A DNA stretch of 64,000 nt from Nonomuraea africana (GCF_014873535.1 NZ_JADBEF010000001.1:4464001-4528000), one strand, 5' to 3'; counted from the first letter of the stretch, positions 40,103-49,448 are shown. Program-made: numbers and translations. The notes: generated by a model not told the origin, from the sequence alone.

Positions 40103-40303
40103 ATGCAAGTGACGATCAACGGGGCCGCGCACGAGGTGCCGGACGGCACCACGGTGGCGCAGGCCGTCCAGCGGCTGACGGAGCAGACCACGGGCGTCGC
40201 CGTCGCGCTCAACGACGAGGTGGTCACCAGGGGCACGTGGGCGACCACGGCGCTGGCCGACCGCGACAGGATCGAGATTCTCACGGCGGTGCAGGGTGGA
40301 TGA
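40103..40303 (+). CDS. thiS: sulfur carrier protein ThiS
   Basis: 66-aa ubiquitin-fold protein ending in the required Gly-Gly (AVQGG). Its C-terminus becomes the thiocarboxylate that delivers sulfur to ThiG. Starts MQVTINGAAHEVPDG behind AAGGAAG. Overlaps thiG by 8 nt. Confidence 0.95.
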   Translation: MQVTINGAAHEVPDGTTVAQAVQRLTEQTTGVAVALNDEVVTRGTWATTALADRDRIEILTAVQGG

Positions 40304-41051
40304 ACTGATCATCGCGGGCGAGAAGTTCTCCTCGCGGCTCATCATGGGCACCGGGGGCGCGCCCTCGCTGGAGGTGCTCGACCAGGCGCTGGCCGCCTCC
40401 GGCACCGAGCTGACCACGGTCGCGATGCGCCGCCTCGACCCCGCCGCGCGCGGCTCGGTGCTCGACGTGCTGCGGGCCCGCCAGATCAAGGTGCTGCCCA
40501 ACACCGCGGGCTGCTTCACGGCGGGCGAGGCAGTGCTGACCGCCAGGCTGGCCCGTGAGGCGCTGGGCACCGAATGGGTCAAGCTCGAGGTCATCAACGA
40601 CGAGCGGACCCTGCTGCCCGACCCGATCGAGACCTTCGACGCGGCCGAGCGCCTGGTGGCCGAGGGGTTCGTGGTCCTGCCGTACATCGGGGACGATCCG
40701 GCGCTGGCCCGCCGTCTGGAGCAGGCGGGGTGCGCGGCGGTGATGCCGCTCGGCGCGCCGATCGGCTCGGGGCTCGGCATCCGCAACCCGCACAACATCG
40801 AGCTGATCGTCGAGTCAGCCTCGGTGCCGGTGATCCTCGACGCGGGCATCGGCACGGCGAGCGACGCGGCGCTGGCGATGGAGCTCGGCTGCGACGCCGT
40901 GCTCCTGGCCACGGCCGTGACCAGGGCGCAGCGGCCCGACCTGATGGCCGCGGCGATGCGCGCGGCCGTCCAGGCCGGACGGCTGGCCCGCCAGGCCGGG
41001 CGGATCCCGAGGCGGCGCTACGCGGAGGCCTCCTCGCCGATGACCCCGTGA
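40296..41051 (+). CDS. thiG: thiazole synthase
   Basis: 251-aa TIM barrel that assembles the thiamine thiazole phosphate from DXP, iminoglycine and ThiS-thiocarboxylate. LIMGTGG near the start, VLPNTAGCFTAGEAV, WVKLEVI with the Schiff-base Lys, and VILDAGIGTASDAALAMELGCDAVLLATAV are all conserved. GTG start within the end of thiS, so it is coupled. No thiF or thiH in the window. Confidence 0.95.
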   Translation: MDELIIAGEKFSSRLIMGTGGAPSLEVLDQALAASGTELTTVAMRRLDPAARGSVLDVLRARQIKVLPNTAGCFTAGEAVLTARLAREALGTEWVKLEVINDERTLLPDPIETFDAAERLVAEGFVVLPYIGDDPALARRLEQAGCAAVMPLGAPIGSGLGIRNPHNIELIVESASVPVILDAGIGTASDAALAMELGCDAVLLATAVTRAQRPDLMAAAMRAAVQAGRLARQAGRIPRRRYAEASSPMTP

Positions 41052-41218
41052 TGCGCCAAGAGAGGGCTGCCTGAAGGGGCCGTCGTTCATGGGGAGACCT
41101 CCTGGGACGCGAGCTCGCTTGCCCGGCGCGGCTCGCCGTTCAAGATCATGGAACAAACGGGCATCGGTTTCGGATTGTCCGGCCCTGCCGGTGGCAAATC
41201 GCCCGTAAACTCGGCCGG

Positions 41219-43141
41219 GTGGACACGACGATTGCGGACCCCCTGGTCGGGAGACTCCTCGACGGGCGCTATCGCATCGAGTCCCGGATCGCCCGGGGCG
41301 GGATGGCGACGGTCTACCTGGCACTCGACATCAGGCTCGACCGCACGGTCGCGCTCAAGGTGATGCACCGCTCCCTCGCGGAGGACCCCGCGTTCGTGCG
41401 CAGGTTCATCGGCGAGGCCAAGTCGGTGGCCAGCCTGTCGCACCCCAACGTGGTGCACGTCTTCGACCAGGGCACCGACGGCGACGTGGTGTACCTGTCG
41501 ATGGAGTACGTGCCCGGCAAGACGCTGCGCGACGTGCTGCGGGCGCGGGGCCGGCTGCCCGCCCGCGAGGCGCTGGAGATCATGATCCCGGTGCTGGCCG
41601 CGCTCGGCGCCGCCCACCAGCAGGGCATGGTGCACCGCGACATGAAGCCCGAGAACGTCCTGCTCACCGACGACGGCCGGGTCAAGGTCGTCGACTTCGG
41701 CCTGGCCAGGGCGATCGAGGCGACCAACCAGACGCGCACCGGCGTGATGATCGGCACGATCGGGTACATGTCGCCCGAGCAGGTCATGACCGGCGGGGCG
41801 GACGTCCGCAGCGACGTCTACGCCGCGGGCATCATGCTGTTCGAGCTGGTCACGGGGCGGCAGCCGTACGACGGCGAGACGCCGATGTCGGTCGCCTACC
41901 GGCACGTCCACGACACGGTGCCGCCGCCCTCGTCGCTGGTGGAGGCGCCGCCGCTGATCGACACGCTGGTGGCGCAGGCCACCGCGCGCGAGCCGGACGA
42001 CCGTCCCGCCGACGCCACGGCGATGCTGGTGGCCGCGGTCGACGCGCACCGGATGCTGCCGAGGGAGTCGAGCCCGCCGTACAGCACGGGCCAGCACTTC
42101 GCGCCCTCGGGCGAGCATCAGCGCGCCCGTGTCGCTCCCGCCAACCCGACGCTGGTGGCGCCGCGCACCGAGGTGCTGACGGCGCCCGCGGGGCAGTCGG
42201 AGCCGCCGCGCAGGGGCGGCTTCAGGCCCAACTGGTTCCTGGTGACGCTGGCCGCGCTGATGGTGGTGGCCGTCGGCCTGACCGGCTGGTACTTCGCGCA
42301 GAACCAGTACGTCTTCGTGCCGGAGCTGGTCGGCAAGAACGTCACGATCGCCAAGAACGAGGCCGTCAAGAACGGGTTCGTCGTGAAGGTGGCCGAGGGC
42401 CAGTACGACGAGAAGGTCGGCGAGGGCAAGGTGCTGAGCACCGACCCGGTGGGCCGGACCGAGGTGGAGGCGGGCGCGACGATCACGATCGTGCCGTCGC
42501 TCGGGGCCAAGCGCGTGACCGTGCCCAACGTCGAGGGCCTCGACCAGAACGACGCAGCGGTCAAGCTCTCCGAGGCGGGCCTGGAGCTGGGCAAGGTGAC
42601 CAAGGTCGCCAACCCGAAGGTGCAGCGCGGTCTCGTGACGCAGACCAGGCCGAGCATCGGCGACAAGGTCAAGGAGGGCACCAGCGTCAACCTGGTGCTC
42701 AGCGCGGGCCTGGTGATGCCCGACGTCAGCGGCATGTCCAAGGACGAGGCCGCCCAGTTCCTGACCGAGCAGGGCTTCCAGGTGCAGGTCAACGAGGTCG
42801 ACGACGACGCCGAGCCGTGCACGGTCATCGCGCAGAACCCCAGGGCCAAGGCCGAGGTCGATCCCGGCACGATGACCAGCGTCACGGTGTCGCGTTGCGG
42901 CGGCGGCTGGAGCGACTGGTTCGGCAGGAACAACGGCAACCACGAGGCCGAGGACCAGGCGGAGTTCAGGATCGTCCCCAACGTGGTGTTCAAGAGCGTG
43001 CAGGACGCCACGACAGAGCTGCAGCAGCAGGGCTACAAGGTGAGGGTGCGCAACATCTCGAACGGGGCGCAGGTGCGCTTCCAGAGCCCGCGCGGCGGCG
43101 AGGAGCGGCCCCCGAACACCATGGTGACGATCTGGCGCTGA
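41219..43141 (+). CDS. PASTA-domain Ser/Thr protein kinase (PknB/PknL type)
   Basis: 640 aa. Kinase domain (about 18-280): GGMATVYLA, Lys47, HRD at 139-141, DFG at 159-161, with GTIGYMSPEQ as the activation-segment end. Linker, one membrane helix (about 340-359), then four extracellular PASTA repeats (VFVPELVGK, VTVPNVEGL, VMPDVSGMS, RIVPNVVFK) that sense peptidoglycan or lipid II. Controls growth and cell-wall synthesis. TAAACT is 7 nt before the GTG, suggesting a leaderless mRNA. Not in a pbpA-rodA operon, so perhaps closer to PknL. Confidence 0.93.
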   Translation: MDTTIADPLVGRLLDGRYRIESRIARGGMATVYLALDIRLDRTVALKVMHRSLAEDPAFVRRFIGEAKSVASLSHPNVVHVFDQGTDGDVVYLSMEYVPGKTLRDVLRARGRLPAREALEIMIPVLAALGAAHQQGMVHRDMKPENVLLTDDGRVKVVDFGLARAIEATNQTRTGVMIGTIGYMSPEQVMTGGADVRSDVYAAGIMLFELVTGRQPYDGETPMSVAYRHVHDTVPPPSSLVEAPPLIDTLVAQATAREPDDRPADATAMLVAAVDAHRMLPRESSPPYSTGQHFAPSGEHQRARVAPANPTLVAPRTEVLTAPAGQSEPPRRGGFRPNWFLVTLAALMVVAVGLTGWYFAQNQYVFVPELVGKNVTIAKNEAVKNGFVVKVAEGQYDEKVGEGKVLSTDPVGRTEVEAGATITIVPSLGAKRVTVPNVEGLDQNDAAVKLSEAGLELGKVTKVANPKVQRGLVTQTRPSIGDKVKEGTSVNLVLSAGLVMPDVSGMSKDEAAQFLTEQGFQVQVNEVDDDAEPCTVIAQNPRAKAEVDPGTMTSVTVSRCGGGWSDWFGRNNGNHEAEDQAEFRIVPNVVFKSVQDATTELQQQGYKVRVRNISNGAQVRFQSPRGGEERPPNTMVTIWR

Positions 43142-43181
43142 CCGTTCGGAACGTGACAGCGCCCGGCGCGGTAGTACGGGT

Positions 43182-43331
43182 GTGAGACTCTTCCCGGCGG
43201 TCGCGGTCCTGCTGGCGGCCTCCGCCTGTGCCTCGGCGGAACCCGCCGCCCCGCCCGTACCCGCTCCCGTCGCGAGCGCACAGAGCACCCCGAGCGGGCC
43301 GAACACCGCGAGCGCCGCGCTCGGCCCGTGA
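43182..43331 (+). CDS. tiny proline/alanine-rich lipoprotein (49 aa)
   Basis: GTG start 41 nt after the kinase. MRLFPAVAVLLAASAC is a complete lipoprotein signal (lipobox AASAC), followed by about 33 residues of Ala, Pro, Ser and Val with no domain. Too short for most gene finders. Strong GC3 bias and the signal support a real gene; it could be a cell-wall tether or an accessory to the PASTA kinase. Function unknown. Confidence 0.55.
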   Translation: MRLFPAVAVLLAASACASAEPAAPPVPAPVASAQSTPSGPNTASAALGP

Positions 43332-43377
43332 GCCCCGTGGACGCCCGGCGGTGTGGACGCCTGGGCGGACGCTCCCC

Positions 43378-44325
43378 CTAGGCGAGGGTGCCGAACAGGC
43401 GGATGCGGGCCAGACCGCCGTCGGGGTAGATGTCGACGCGGACGTACGCCGCGGGCCGGTCGTCGTCCACACGGAAGCGGTGCGGGGTGTCGGGCTGGAG
43501 GCGAGTCCTGGGCAGCAGCTCGAACCACGTCTCACCGTCCGCGCTGGCCCGCAGCGAGACCGCGCCGGGCGCGTTGTACAGCAGGTTCGTGGTGTCGAGC
43601 TCGATCAGCTTGATCACCCCGAGCGCGGCCAGGCGGATCACCAGCCAGTCGTTGCCACCGTCGCGGCGGCGCGCGGTCTCCCAGCCCTCCGCCTGGTGCC
43701 TGGCCAGCCCGGGGGCCAGCGCGTTGTTGGGCGCGGAGTAGAACTCGTTGGAGCAGGAGGTGACCACCGCGCCGTTGGCCAGCGCGGCCAGGTCGAGGCC
43801 GAGCCCTTCGTAGACCGACAGGTCGGGGCGCACCTCGCCGTGCACGCGCAGGCGGGCGATGCCGCCGTCGGGGAACATGTTGAGCCTGACGTGGGTGTAG
43901 CGGCCCTCGTCGGCGACCTCGAAGTGGTGCTCGGCGTCGCCCTTGAGATCGCTCTTCGGCACGATCTCCACCCACTCGGCCGCCTCCAGCTCGGCGACGC
44001 TCGGGTGGCCCTCGACCGCGCAGGCCTCGACCGAGGCGTGGGGCGGGTAGTTGCCCTTGAACCAGGCGGTGTCGATCACGACGCCGCGGATGACGCCGGG
44101 CATGCCGAGCCGGACGATCGCCCAGTCGTGGCCTGGCTCGCGGCGGCGGCGGGTCTCCCAGCCGTCGTAGACCTGTCCCTTGTTGCCGAACGTCTCGGCC
44201 TGGAAGCCGGGACGGCCCGGCCTGATCAGGCTCTCCTTCTCGGCGAAGGACTCGTCGTTGGCGGCGACGACCGACCCGCCGAGGGTGCGGAGGGACAGAT
44301 CGGGAAGGGTGGTGAAGCTGGGCAT
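43378..44325 (-). CDS. alc: allantoicase
   Basis: Hydrolyses allantoate to ureidoglycolate and urea. 315 aa with two tandem jelly-roll halves (about 12-165 and 175-315), each with a WETxRRR..G.DW motif (GWETRRRREPGHDWAIVRLG, GWETARRRDGGNDWLVIRLA). Last gene of the allantoin branch; 16 nt after allB. Its product needs a ureidoglycolate lyase or hydrolase, which is not obvious here. Confidence 0.94.
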   Translation of the reverse strand: MPSFTTLPDLSLRTLGGSVVAANDESFAEKESLIRPGRPGFQAETFGNKGQVYDGWETRRRREPGHDWAIVRLGMPGVIRGVVIDTAWFKGNYPPHASVEACAVEGHPSVAELEAAEWVEIVPKSDLKGDAEHHFEVADEGRYTHVRLNMFPDGGIARLRVHGEVRPDLSVYEGLGLDLAALANGAVVTSCSNEFYSAPNNALAPGLARHQAEGWETARRRDGGNDWLVIRLAALGVIKLIELDTTNLLYNAPGAVSLRASADGETWFELLPRTRLQPDTPHRFRVDDDRPAAYVRVDIYPDGGLARIRLFGTLA

Positions 44326-44341
44326 TCGGTGTGCTCTCCTG

Positions 44342-45646
44342 TCAGAGGAAGGCGCCGCGCGGTGGGGCGGCGAGGTCGACGGGCGCGCCGCGCAGCCAGG
44401 TGGTGCGCACGACGCCCTTGAGCAGGCGGCCGTGGTAGGGCGTGACGGGGTTCTTGTGGTGCAGGCCCGCCGCGTCGACGGGGTGGTCGGCGCCGGGATC
44501 GAAGGCCACCAGGTCGGCGTCGTTGCCGGGGCGCAGGCCGCCCTTGCGCGGGATCCCGGCCAGCGCGGCGGGGTTGGCCGACATCCAGCGCACGACGTCG
44601 GCGAGGCCGTGGCCCCGGCCCGACGCCTCGGTCCAGATCGCCGGCAGGCCGAGCTGGAGCGAGGCGATGCCGCCCCACGCGACGGCGAAGTCGGGGACCT
44701 TGAGGTCGGACGGCGAGGGCGAGTGGTCGGAGACGACGCAGCTCAGCACGCCGTTCGCCAGGCCCGCCCAGAGGAGGTCGCGGTTGGCCGCCGAGCGGAT
44801 GGGCGGGCAGCACTTGAAGGCGGTGTCGCCGTCGGGCACCTGCTCGGCGGTGAGCGTGAGGTAGTGGGGGCAGGTCTCGGCGGAGACGCGCACCCCCTCG
44901 CGCTGGGCGGCGGCGAGGGGCTCCAGGCAGTCGGCGCTGGAGACGTGCAGGACGTGGACGCGGGCGCCGGTCTCCCTGGCCAGCTCGATCACCTGCTCGA
45001 CCGCGCGGCGCTCGGCCGCGCCCGGCCGCGACTCGAGGAACTCCGGATAGGTCGGGCCCGTGGGGTCGGCCAGCAGCGTGGGGTCCTCCGCGTGGACGAC
45101 CATCAGCCCGTCGAACTCGGCGATGACCTTGAGCGCCTGCCGTACCTCGTCCGGGGTGAGCGGCGGGAACTCGTCCACGCCCGAGGGGGACAGGAAGCAC
45201 TTGAACCCGTGGACGCCGCGCTCGTGCAGCGGGCGCAGGTCGGCGAGGTTGCCGGGAATCGCGCCGCCCCAGAAGCCGACGTCCACGTGGCACTGGCCGC
45301 GCGCGGCCGCCTGCTTGGCGTCGAGGGCGTCCACGTCGACGGTGGGCGGCAGGGAGTTGAGCGGCATGTCGACGATCGTCGTGACGCCGCCCGCCGCGGC
45401 CGCGCGGGTGGCCGAGGCGAAGCCCTCCCAGTGCGTCCGGCCCGGCTCGTTGACGTGCACGTGGGTGTCGACCAGGCCGGGCAGCAGGGCCAGGTCGCCG
45501 AGGTCGGTGTCCTGCGCGGCGTCGAGCGTGGCGGCGTAGGGGTGCAGCGCGGCGATCCTGCCGTCCCTGACGGCGACCGCCGCGGGACGCTCGCCGTCGG
45601 GAGTGACGGCCCTGCGGGACCTGACCACGAGGTCGTACTCGGTCAT
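44342..45646 (-). CDS. allB: allantoinase
   Basis: Opens the allantoin ring to allantoate. 434 aa amidohydrolase. DTHVHVNEPGRTHWEGF binds the first metals, GFKCFLSPSGVDEF supplies the carboxylated Lys, and VVHAED, HVLHVSSA and SDHSPS complete the site. The ATG follows GGAAGGCAGGAG; 20 nt after glxK and 16 nt before alc, same operon. Confidence 0.95.
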   Translation of the reverse strand: MTEYDLVVRSRRAVTPDGERPAAVAVRDGRIAALHPYAATLDAAQDTDLGDLALLPGLVDTHVHVNEPGRTHWEGFASATRAAAAGGVTTIVDMPLNSLPPTVDVDALDAKQAAARGQCHVDVGFWGGAIPGNLADLRPLHERGVHGFKCFLSPSGVDEFPPLTPDEVRQALKVIAEFDGLMVVHAEDPTLLADPTGPTYPEFLESRPGAAERRAVEQVIELARETGARVHVLHVSSADCLEPLAAAQREGVRVSAETCPHYLTLTAEQVPDGDTAFKCCPPIRSAANRDLLWAGLANGVLSCVVSDHSPSPSDLKVPDFAVAWGGIASLQLGLPAIWTEASGRGHGLADVVRWMSANPAALAGIPRKGGLRPGNDADLVAFDPGADHPVDAAGLHHKNPVTPYHGRLLKGVVRTTWLRGAPVDLAAPPRGAFL

Positions 45647-45666
45647 CTCCTGCCTTCCCACGATGG

Positions 45667-46812
45667 TCAGAGGCGGTCTGCGGCGACGCGGGCGGCGAGG
45701 CGTTCGAGCAGCGGCCCGGCCTCGGCCATGCAGCGTTCGGGGTCGGGTTCGAGGTCGGTGAGGGCGTAGGCGGCCTCGATGCCCGCCGCGCGCAGCGCCT
45801 CGTCCGACAGCGTGCGCCGCCCGCAGACGGCGACCACGGGGACGCCCGCCCTGCCGGCGGCCTGGGCGACGCCGACGGGGGCCTTGCCGCGCAGCGACTG
45901 CTCGTCGAGCGAGCCCTCGCCGGTCACGACCAGGCGCGCCCCCTTGACGTGCTCGTCGAATCCGAGCAGGTCGAGCAGGTACTCGATGCCGGGGCGGATG
46001 TCGGCGTGCAGGAAGGCGAGAGCGGCGAAGCCCACTCCGCCCGCCGCGCCCGCGCCCGGGGCTCCGGCCACGCCCATGGGGCGCGGGGTGCCGTCGTGCT
46101 CGACGGCGCCCAGCAGGCCGTGGGTCTGGGTGGCGACGGCGGCGAGGCGGCCGAGCGCGGCGTCGAGGAGGGCGACGTCCTCGGGGGTCGCGCCCTTCTG
46201 GGGGCCGTAGACGGCGGCGGCGCCGTGCGGGCCGAGCAGCGGGTTGTCGACGTCACTCGCGACGACCACCTCGACCCCTGAGATGTCGATAAATCCGGAA
46301 ATATCGATCTTGGCGAGCTCGCGCAGCGCCGCCCCTCCCCTGCCCAGCTCCTCGCCGGCGGAGTTCAGCAACCGCGCGCCGAGCGCCTGGACCATGCCCG
46401 CGCCGCCGTCGGTGGAGGCGCTGCCGCCGAGGCCGAGGACGACGCGGCGGGCGCCGCGCCGTACGGCGTCGGCGATGAGCTCGCCCGTGCCGTGGCTGGT
46501 GGCGGTCAGCGGCTCGGGGCCGCCGGGAAGGCGGCGCAGGCCCGACGCCTCGGCCAGTTCGACGACGGCGGTGCGCGACTCGTCGAGCCAGGCGTAGGAG
46601 GCCGCGACGGGCTCCCCCGTCGGGCCCGTCACCTCCCGCGTGACGCGGGTGAACCCGCAGGCCACAGCAGCGTCCACGGTGCCGTCGCCACCGTCGGCGA
46701 CGGGCAGCTCGACCGTCGGGACGCCGAGGCCCGCCGACACCCTGCCCGCGACCTCGGCCGCGGACAACGACCCCTTGAACTTGTCCGGGGCGACAAGAAC
46801 ATGTTCAACCAC
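45667..46812 (-). CDS. glxK: glycerate 2-kinase (GlxK family)
   Basis: Phosphorylates glycerate made from glyoxylate. 381 aa. VAPDKFKGSLSAAEVA, ELPVADGGDGTVDA, LGLGGSASTDGGAGM and VVTGEGSLDEQSLRGKAP are the family motifs. GTG start. It is separated from gcl by a strong hairpin (46850-46888), so it and allB-alc may be transcribed at a lower level or from their own promoter. Confidence 0.93.
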   Translation of the reverse strand: MVEHVLVAPDKFKGSLSAAEVAGRVSAGLGVPTVELPVADGGDGTVDAAVACGFTRVTREVTGPTGEPVAASYAWLDESRTAVVELAEASGLRRLPGGPEPLTATSHGTGELIADAVRRGARRVVLGLGGSASTDGGAGMVQALGARLLNSAGEELGRGGAALRELAKIDISGFIDISGVEVVVASDVDNPLLGPHGAAAVYGPQKGATPEDVALLDAALGRLAAVATQTHGLLGAVEHDGTPRPMGVAGAPGAGAAGGVGFAALAFLHADIRPGIEYLLDLLGFDEHVKGARLVVTGEGSLDEQSLRGKAPVGVAQAAGRAGVPVVAVCGRRTLSDEALRAAGIEAAYALTDLEPDPERCMAEAGPLLERLAARVAADRL

Positions 46813-46849
46813 TGCGAAACTCCCCAGCCGATGATGAAGAATGGGCGGA

Positions 46850-46888
46850 CACGCCTTCCTGCCCGGTGCGAGCGGGCAGGAGGGCGTG
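46850..46888 (-). terminator. strong hairpin between gcl and glxK
   Basis: CACGCCTTCCTGCCCG (46850-46865) and CGGGCAGGAGGGCGTG (46873-46888) pair over 16 positions with one T-G wobble. It may end the gcl message or attenuate read-through into glxK-allB-alc. Confidence 0.7.
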
Positions 46889-46905
46889 CCTGCGATGACC
46901 CATCA

Positions 46906-48609
46906 TCACACCTCGGCTGGAAGCGGTTCGAACTCGCGTACCGCGTTGATGGACAGCCCGTGCGGGGTGTTGGCCTCGCGCTCGATCATGACCTCCACGA
47001 GCACCGGCCGCGACGTGCGCGCCGCCTCCTTGGTCGCCCACTCCAGCGAGGGACGGATCTCGGCGGGGTCGAAGACGCGGACGCCCGCGCAGCCGTACGC
47101 CTCCATGATCTTGACGTTGTCGGTGCCGTACTCGTCGAAGTGGATGTCCACCTGGTAGTTCATCTCGTACGGCAGCGACGCCTGCCTGATCAGTCCCAGA
47201 TACTCGTTGTTGAGCATGATCAGCACGAACGGCACGTCATACTGCGCGGCGACGGCCAGCTCCTCGACCAGGTACTGGAAGCCGTAGTCGCCCACCACCC
47301 CGACGACCTGCGCGTCGGGCACGGCCTTCTTGACGCCGATCGCGGCCGGGATCTCCCAGCCGAGCGGCCCGGCCTGCCCGCACACCTGGTAGCGGCGCGG
47401 CTTGAAGGCCTTCTGGTGCTGCCCGCCCCAGATCTGGTAAAGCCCGATGGCGGTGACGAAGTAGGTGTCCTCGTCGAAGAAGTCGTTGATCTCCTTGTAG
47501 ACGCGGGGCGCCTTGACCGGTATGTCGTCGAAGTCCTCGCGCCTGGTGAGCGTCCTGCGCAGCTCCGCCACGCGGGCCGGCCACGCTCCGGGCTCCCGGT
47601 TGATGCCGCGGGCCTTGGCCAGGTCCAGCATCGCCCGCAGGAACAGCTTGGTGTCGGAGACGATGCCGAGGTCGGGCTCGAAGACCCGGCCGAGCTGGGT
47701 GGGCTCGATGTCGACGTGGATGAAGGTGCGCTCGCCCCGGTAGACGTCGAGCGTGCCGGTGTGGCGGTCGCCGAAGCGGGCGCCGAGGGCCAGGACGAGG
47801 TCCGACTCGAGGAAGGAGGCGTTGCCGTACCTCTGGGAGGTCTGGATGCCCGTCATCCCGGAGAACAGCGGGTGGTTCTCGTCGATGGAGCCCTTGCCCA
47901 TGAGCGTGACCTGCACCGGAACCTGCAGCAGCTCGGCCAGCTCGACCAGTTCGGCCGAGGCGTCGGCGATGACGACGCCGCCGCCCGACAGCAGCAGCGG
48001 CCGCTCGGCGGCCAGGAGCAGGTCGAGCGCGCGCTCGACGCGCGGCAGGTGCGGCTCGACCGCGGCCACCGGCAGCGGCACGTCGATCGAGGGGTCGTAC
48101 TCGATGACCTGCTTGGCGATGTCGACGGGGATGTCGATGAGGACGGGGCCCGGACGGCCGCTCCTGGCGATCCTGAACGCCTCGCGAAAGATCCAGGGGG
48201 CCTGCGCCGCCTCCTTCACCTGCACGGCCCACTTGGTGACCGGCTTGGCGATCTCCACGATGTCGACCGCCTGGAAGGCCTCCTGGTGCAGTTTGGTGGA
48301 GGCGGCCTGGCCCGTGACGCAGATGATCGGGATCGAGTCGGCGAAGGCGGTGTAGAGGCCGGTGATCATGTTGGTGCCGGCCGGGCCGCTGGTCCCGATC
48401 GCCAGGCCGACCCTGCCGTTGGTGCGGGCCCAGCCGTCGGCCATGTGGGTGGCGCCCTCCTCGTGCCTGACGACGAGGTGCTCGATGCCGCCGAGCTCCT
48501 CCATCGCCTTGTACAGCGGCAGGATGGCGGCCCCCGGACAGCCGAAGGCGACGTCGACGCCCTCGGACTTGAGGACCTCAACGACCGCGTTCATCGCTGG
48601 CATCTTCAT
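46906..48609 (-). CDS. gcl: glyoxylate carboligase
   Basis: Thiamine-diphosphate enzyme joining two glyoxylates to tartronate semialdehyde and CO2. 567 aa. FQAVDIVEIAKPVTK, IDIEPTQLGRVFEPDLG, CGQAGPLGWEIPAA and NNEYLGLIRQ are gcl-type. However the hallmark Val of E. coli Gcl (Val51, RHVEGAS) is a Glu here: Glu50 in RHEEGATHMADG, as in ordinary ThDP enzymes. Context (hyi, glxR, glxK) still supports the call. ATG overlaps the glxR stop (ATGA). Confidence 0.88.
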   Translation of the reverse strand: MKMPAMNAVVEVLKSEGVDVAFGCPGAAILPLYKAMEELGGIEHLVVRHEEGATHMADGWARTNGRVGLAIGTSGPAGTNMITGLYTAFADSIPIICVTGQAASTKLHQEAFQAVDIVEIAKPVTKWAVQVKEAAQAPWIFREAFRIARSGRPGPVLIDIPVDIAKQVIEYDPSIDVPLPVAAVEPHLPRVERALDLLLAAERPLLLSGGGVVIADASAELVELAELLQVPVQVTLMGKGSIDENHPLFSGMTGIQTSQRYGNASFLESDLVLALGARFGDRHTGTLDVYRGERTFIHVDIEPTQLGRVFEPDLGIVSDTKLFLRAMLDLAKARGINREPGAWPARVAELRRTLTRREDFDDIPVKAPRVYKEINDFFDEDTYFVTAIGLYQIWGGQHQKAFKPRRYQVCGQAGPLGWEIPAAIGVKKAVPDAQVVGVVGDYGFQYLVEELAVAAQYDVPFVLIMLNNEYLGLIRQASLPYEMNYQVDIHFDEYGTDNVKIMEAYGCAGVRVFDPAEIRPSLEWATKEAARTSRPVLVEVMIEREANTPHGLSINAVREFEPLPAEV

Positions 48610-49448
48610 CGGCTGACCCTTTCGTTGGCGGAGAGCCCTTCGATCACCAGCAGGAGCGCCGAGTGGTCGAGCGAGCCGTGCCCCTGGGCGCGGGCGGCCG
48701 CGACGAGCTGTGCGGTGAGCGCGGACATGGGCAGCGCGACCTCGGCGGTGCGAGCGGCGTCGAGGATGATGCCCATGTCCTTGTGGTGCAGGTCGATGCG
48801 GAAGCCCGGCTGGAAGCTCCTGGCCAGCATCGACTCCCTCTTGAGGTCGAGGATCCTGCTGGCGGCCAGCCCTCCGGCGAGCACGTCGAGCCCGGCGGCG
48901 GCGTCCACCCCCGCGGCCTCCATCAGCACGATGGCCTCGGCCACGAGGGCGTAGGTGCCGCCGACGACCAGCTGGTTGGCGGCCTTGACGAACTGCCCCG
49001 AGCCCGGCCCCCCGACGAGCTTGAAGGTCCTGCCGACCGCCTCGAAGATCGGCTTGGCCGCCTCGAAGTCGGCCTCGGAGCCGCCGACCATGATGGAGAG
49101 GACTCCGTCGATCGCCCCCTTCTCGCCACCCGAGACGGGCGCGTCGAGCGTCCGCTTCCACTGGGCGGCCAGCCTGCGGGAGGTCTGGGGGGTGATCGTG
49201 GAGAAGTCGATGTAGAGCGCGTCCTGGGGGGTGTTGGCCGTGATCTCCGGGAACACGGCTTCCACCTGCGGGTCGGCGGGCAGCATCGTGATGACGACGT
49301 CCGCCTCTCGCACCGCCTCCGCGACGCTCGCCGCGGTGGGGAAGGGCCTTTCGACCACGTCGTAGCCGACGACCTCGTGCCCCGCCTTGACCAGGTGCTC
49401 CGCCATGGGCAGCCCCATGATCCCGAGCCCGATGAAACCAATCCTCAC
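48606..49448 (-). CDS. glxR: tartronate semialdehyde reductase
   Basis: Reduces tartronate semialdehyde to glycerate with NAD(P)H. 280 aa, beta-hydroxyacid dehydrogenase. IGFIGLGIMGLPMAEHL (nucleotide site), DAPVSGGEKGA (substrate loop) and GQFVKAANQLVV with the catalytic Lys are present. GTG start overlaps the hyi stop; stop overlaps gcl. Part of hyi-glxR-gcl. Confidence 0.93.
   Translation of the reverse strand: MRIGFIGLGIMGLPMAEHLVKAGHEVVGYDVVERPFPTAASVAEAVREADVVITMLPADPQVEAVFPEITANTPQDALYIDFSTITPQTSRRLAAQWKRTLDAPVSGGEKGAIDGVLSIMVGGSEADFEAAKPIFEAVGRTFKLVGGPGSGQFVKAANQLVVGGTYALVAEAIVLMEAAGVDAAAGLDVLAGGLAASRILDLKRESMLARSFQPGFRIDLHHKDMGIILDAARTAEVALPMSALTAQLVAAARAQGHGSLDHSALLLVIEGLSANERVSR

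Noticed and set aside
46492..48954. 820-codon plus-strand ORF opposite gcl and glxR
   Set aside because: Shadow frame of the gcl-glxR coding strand; no RBS or recognisable domain.
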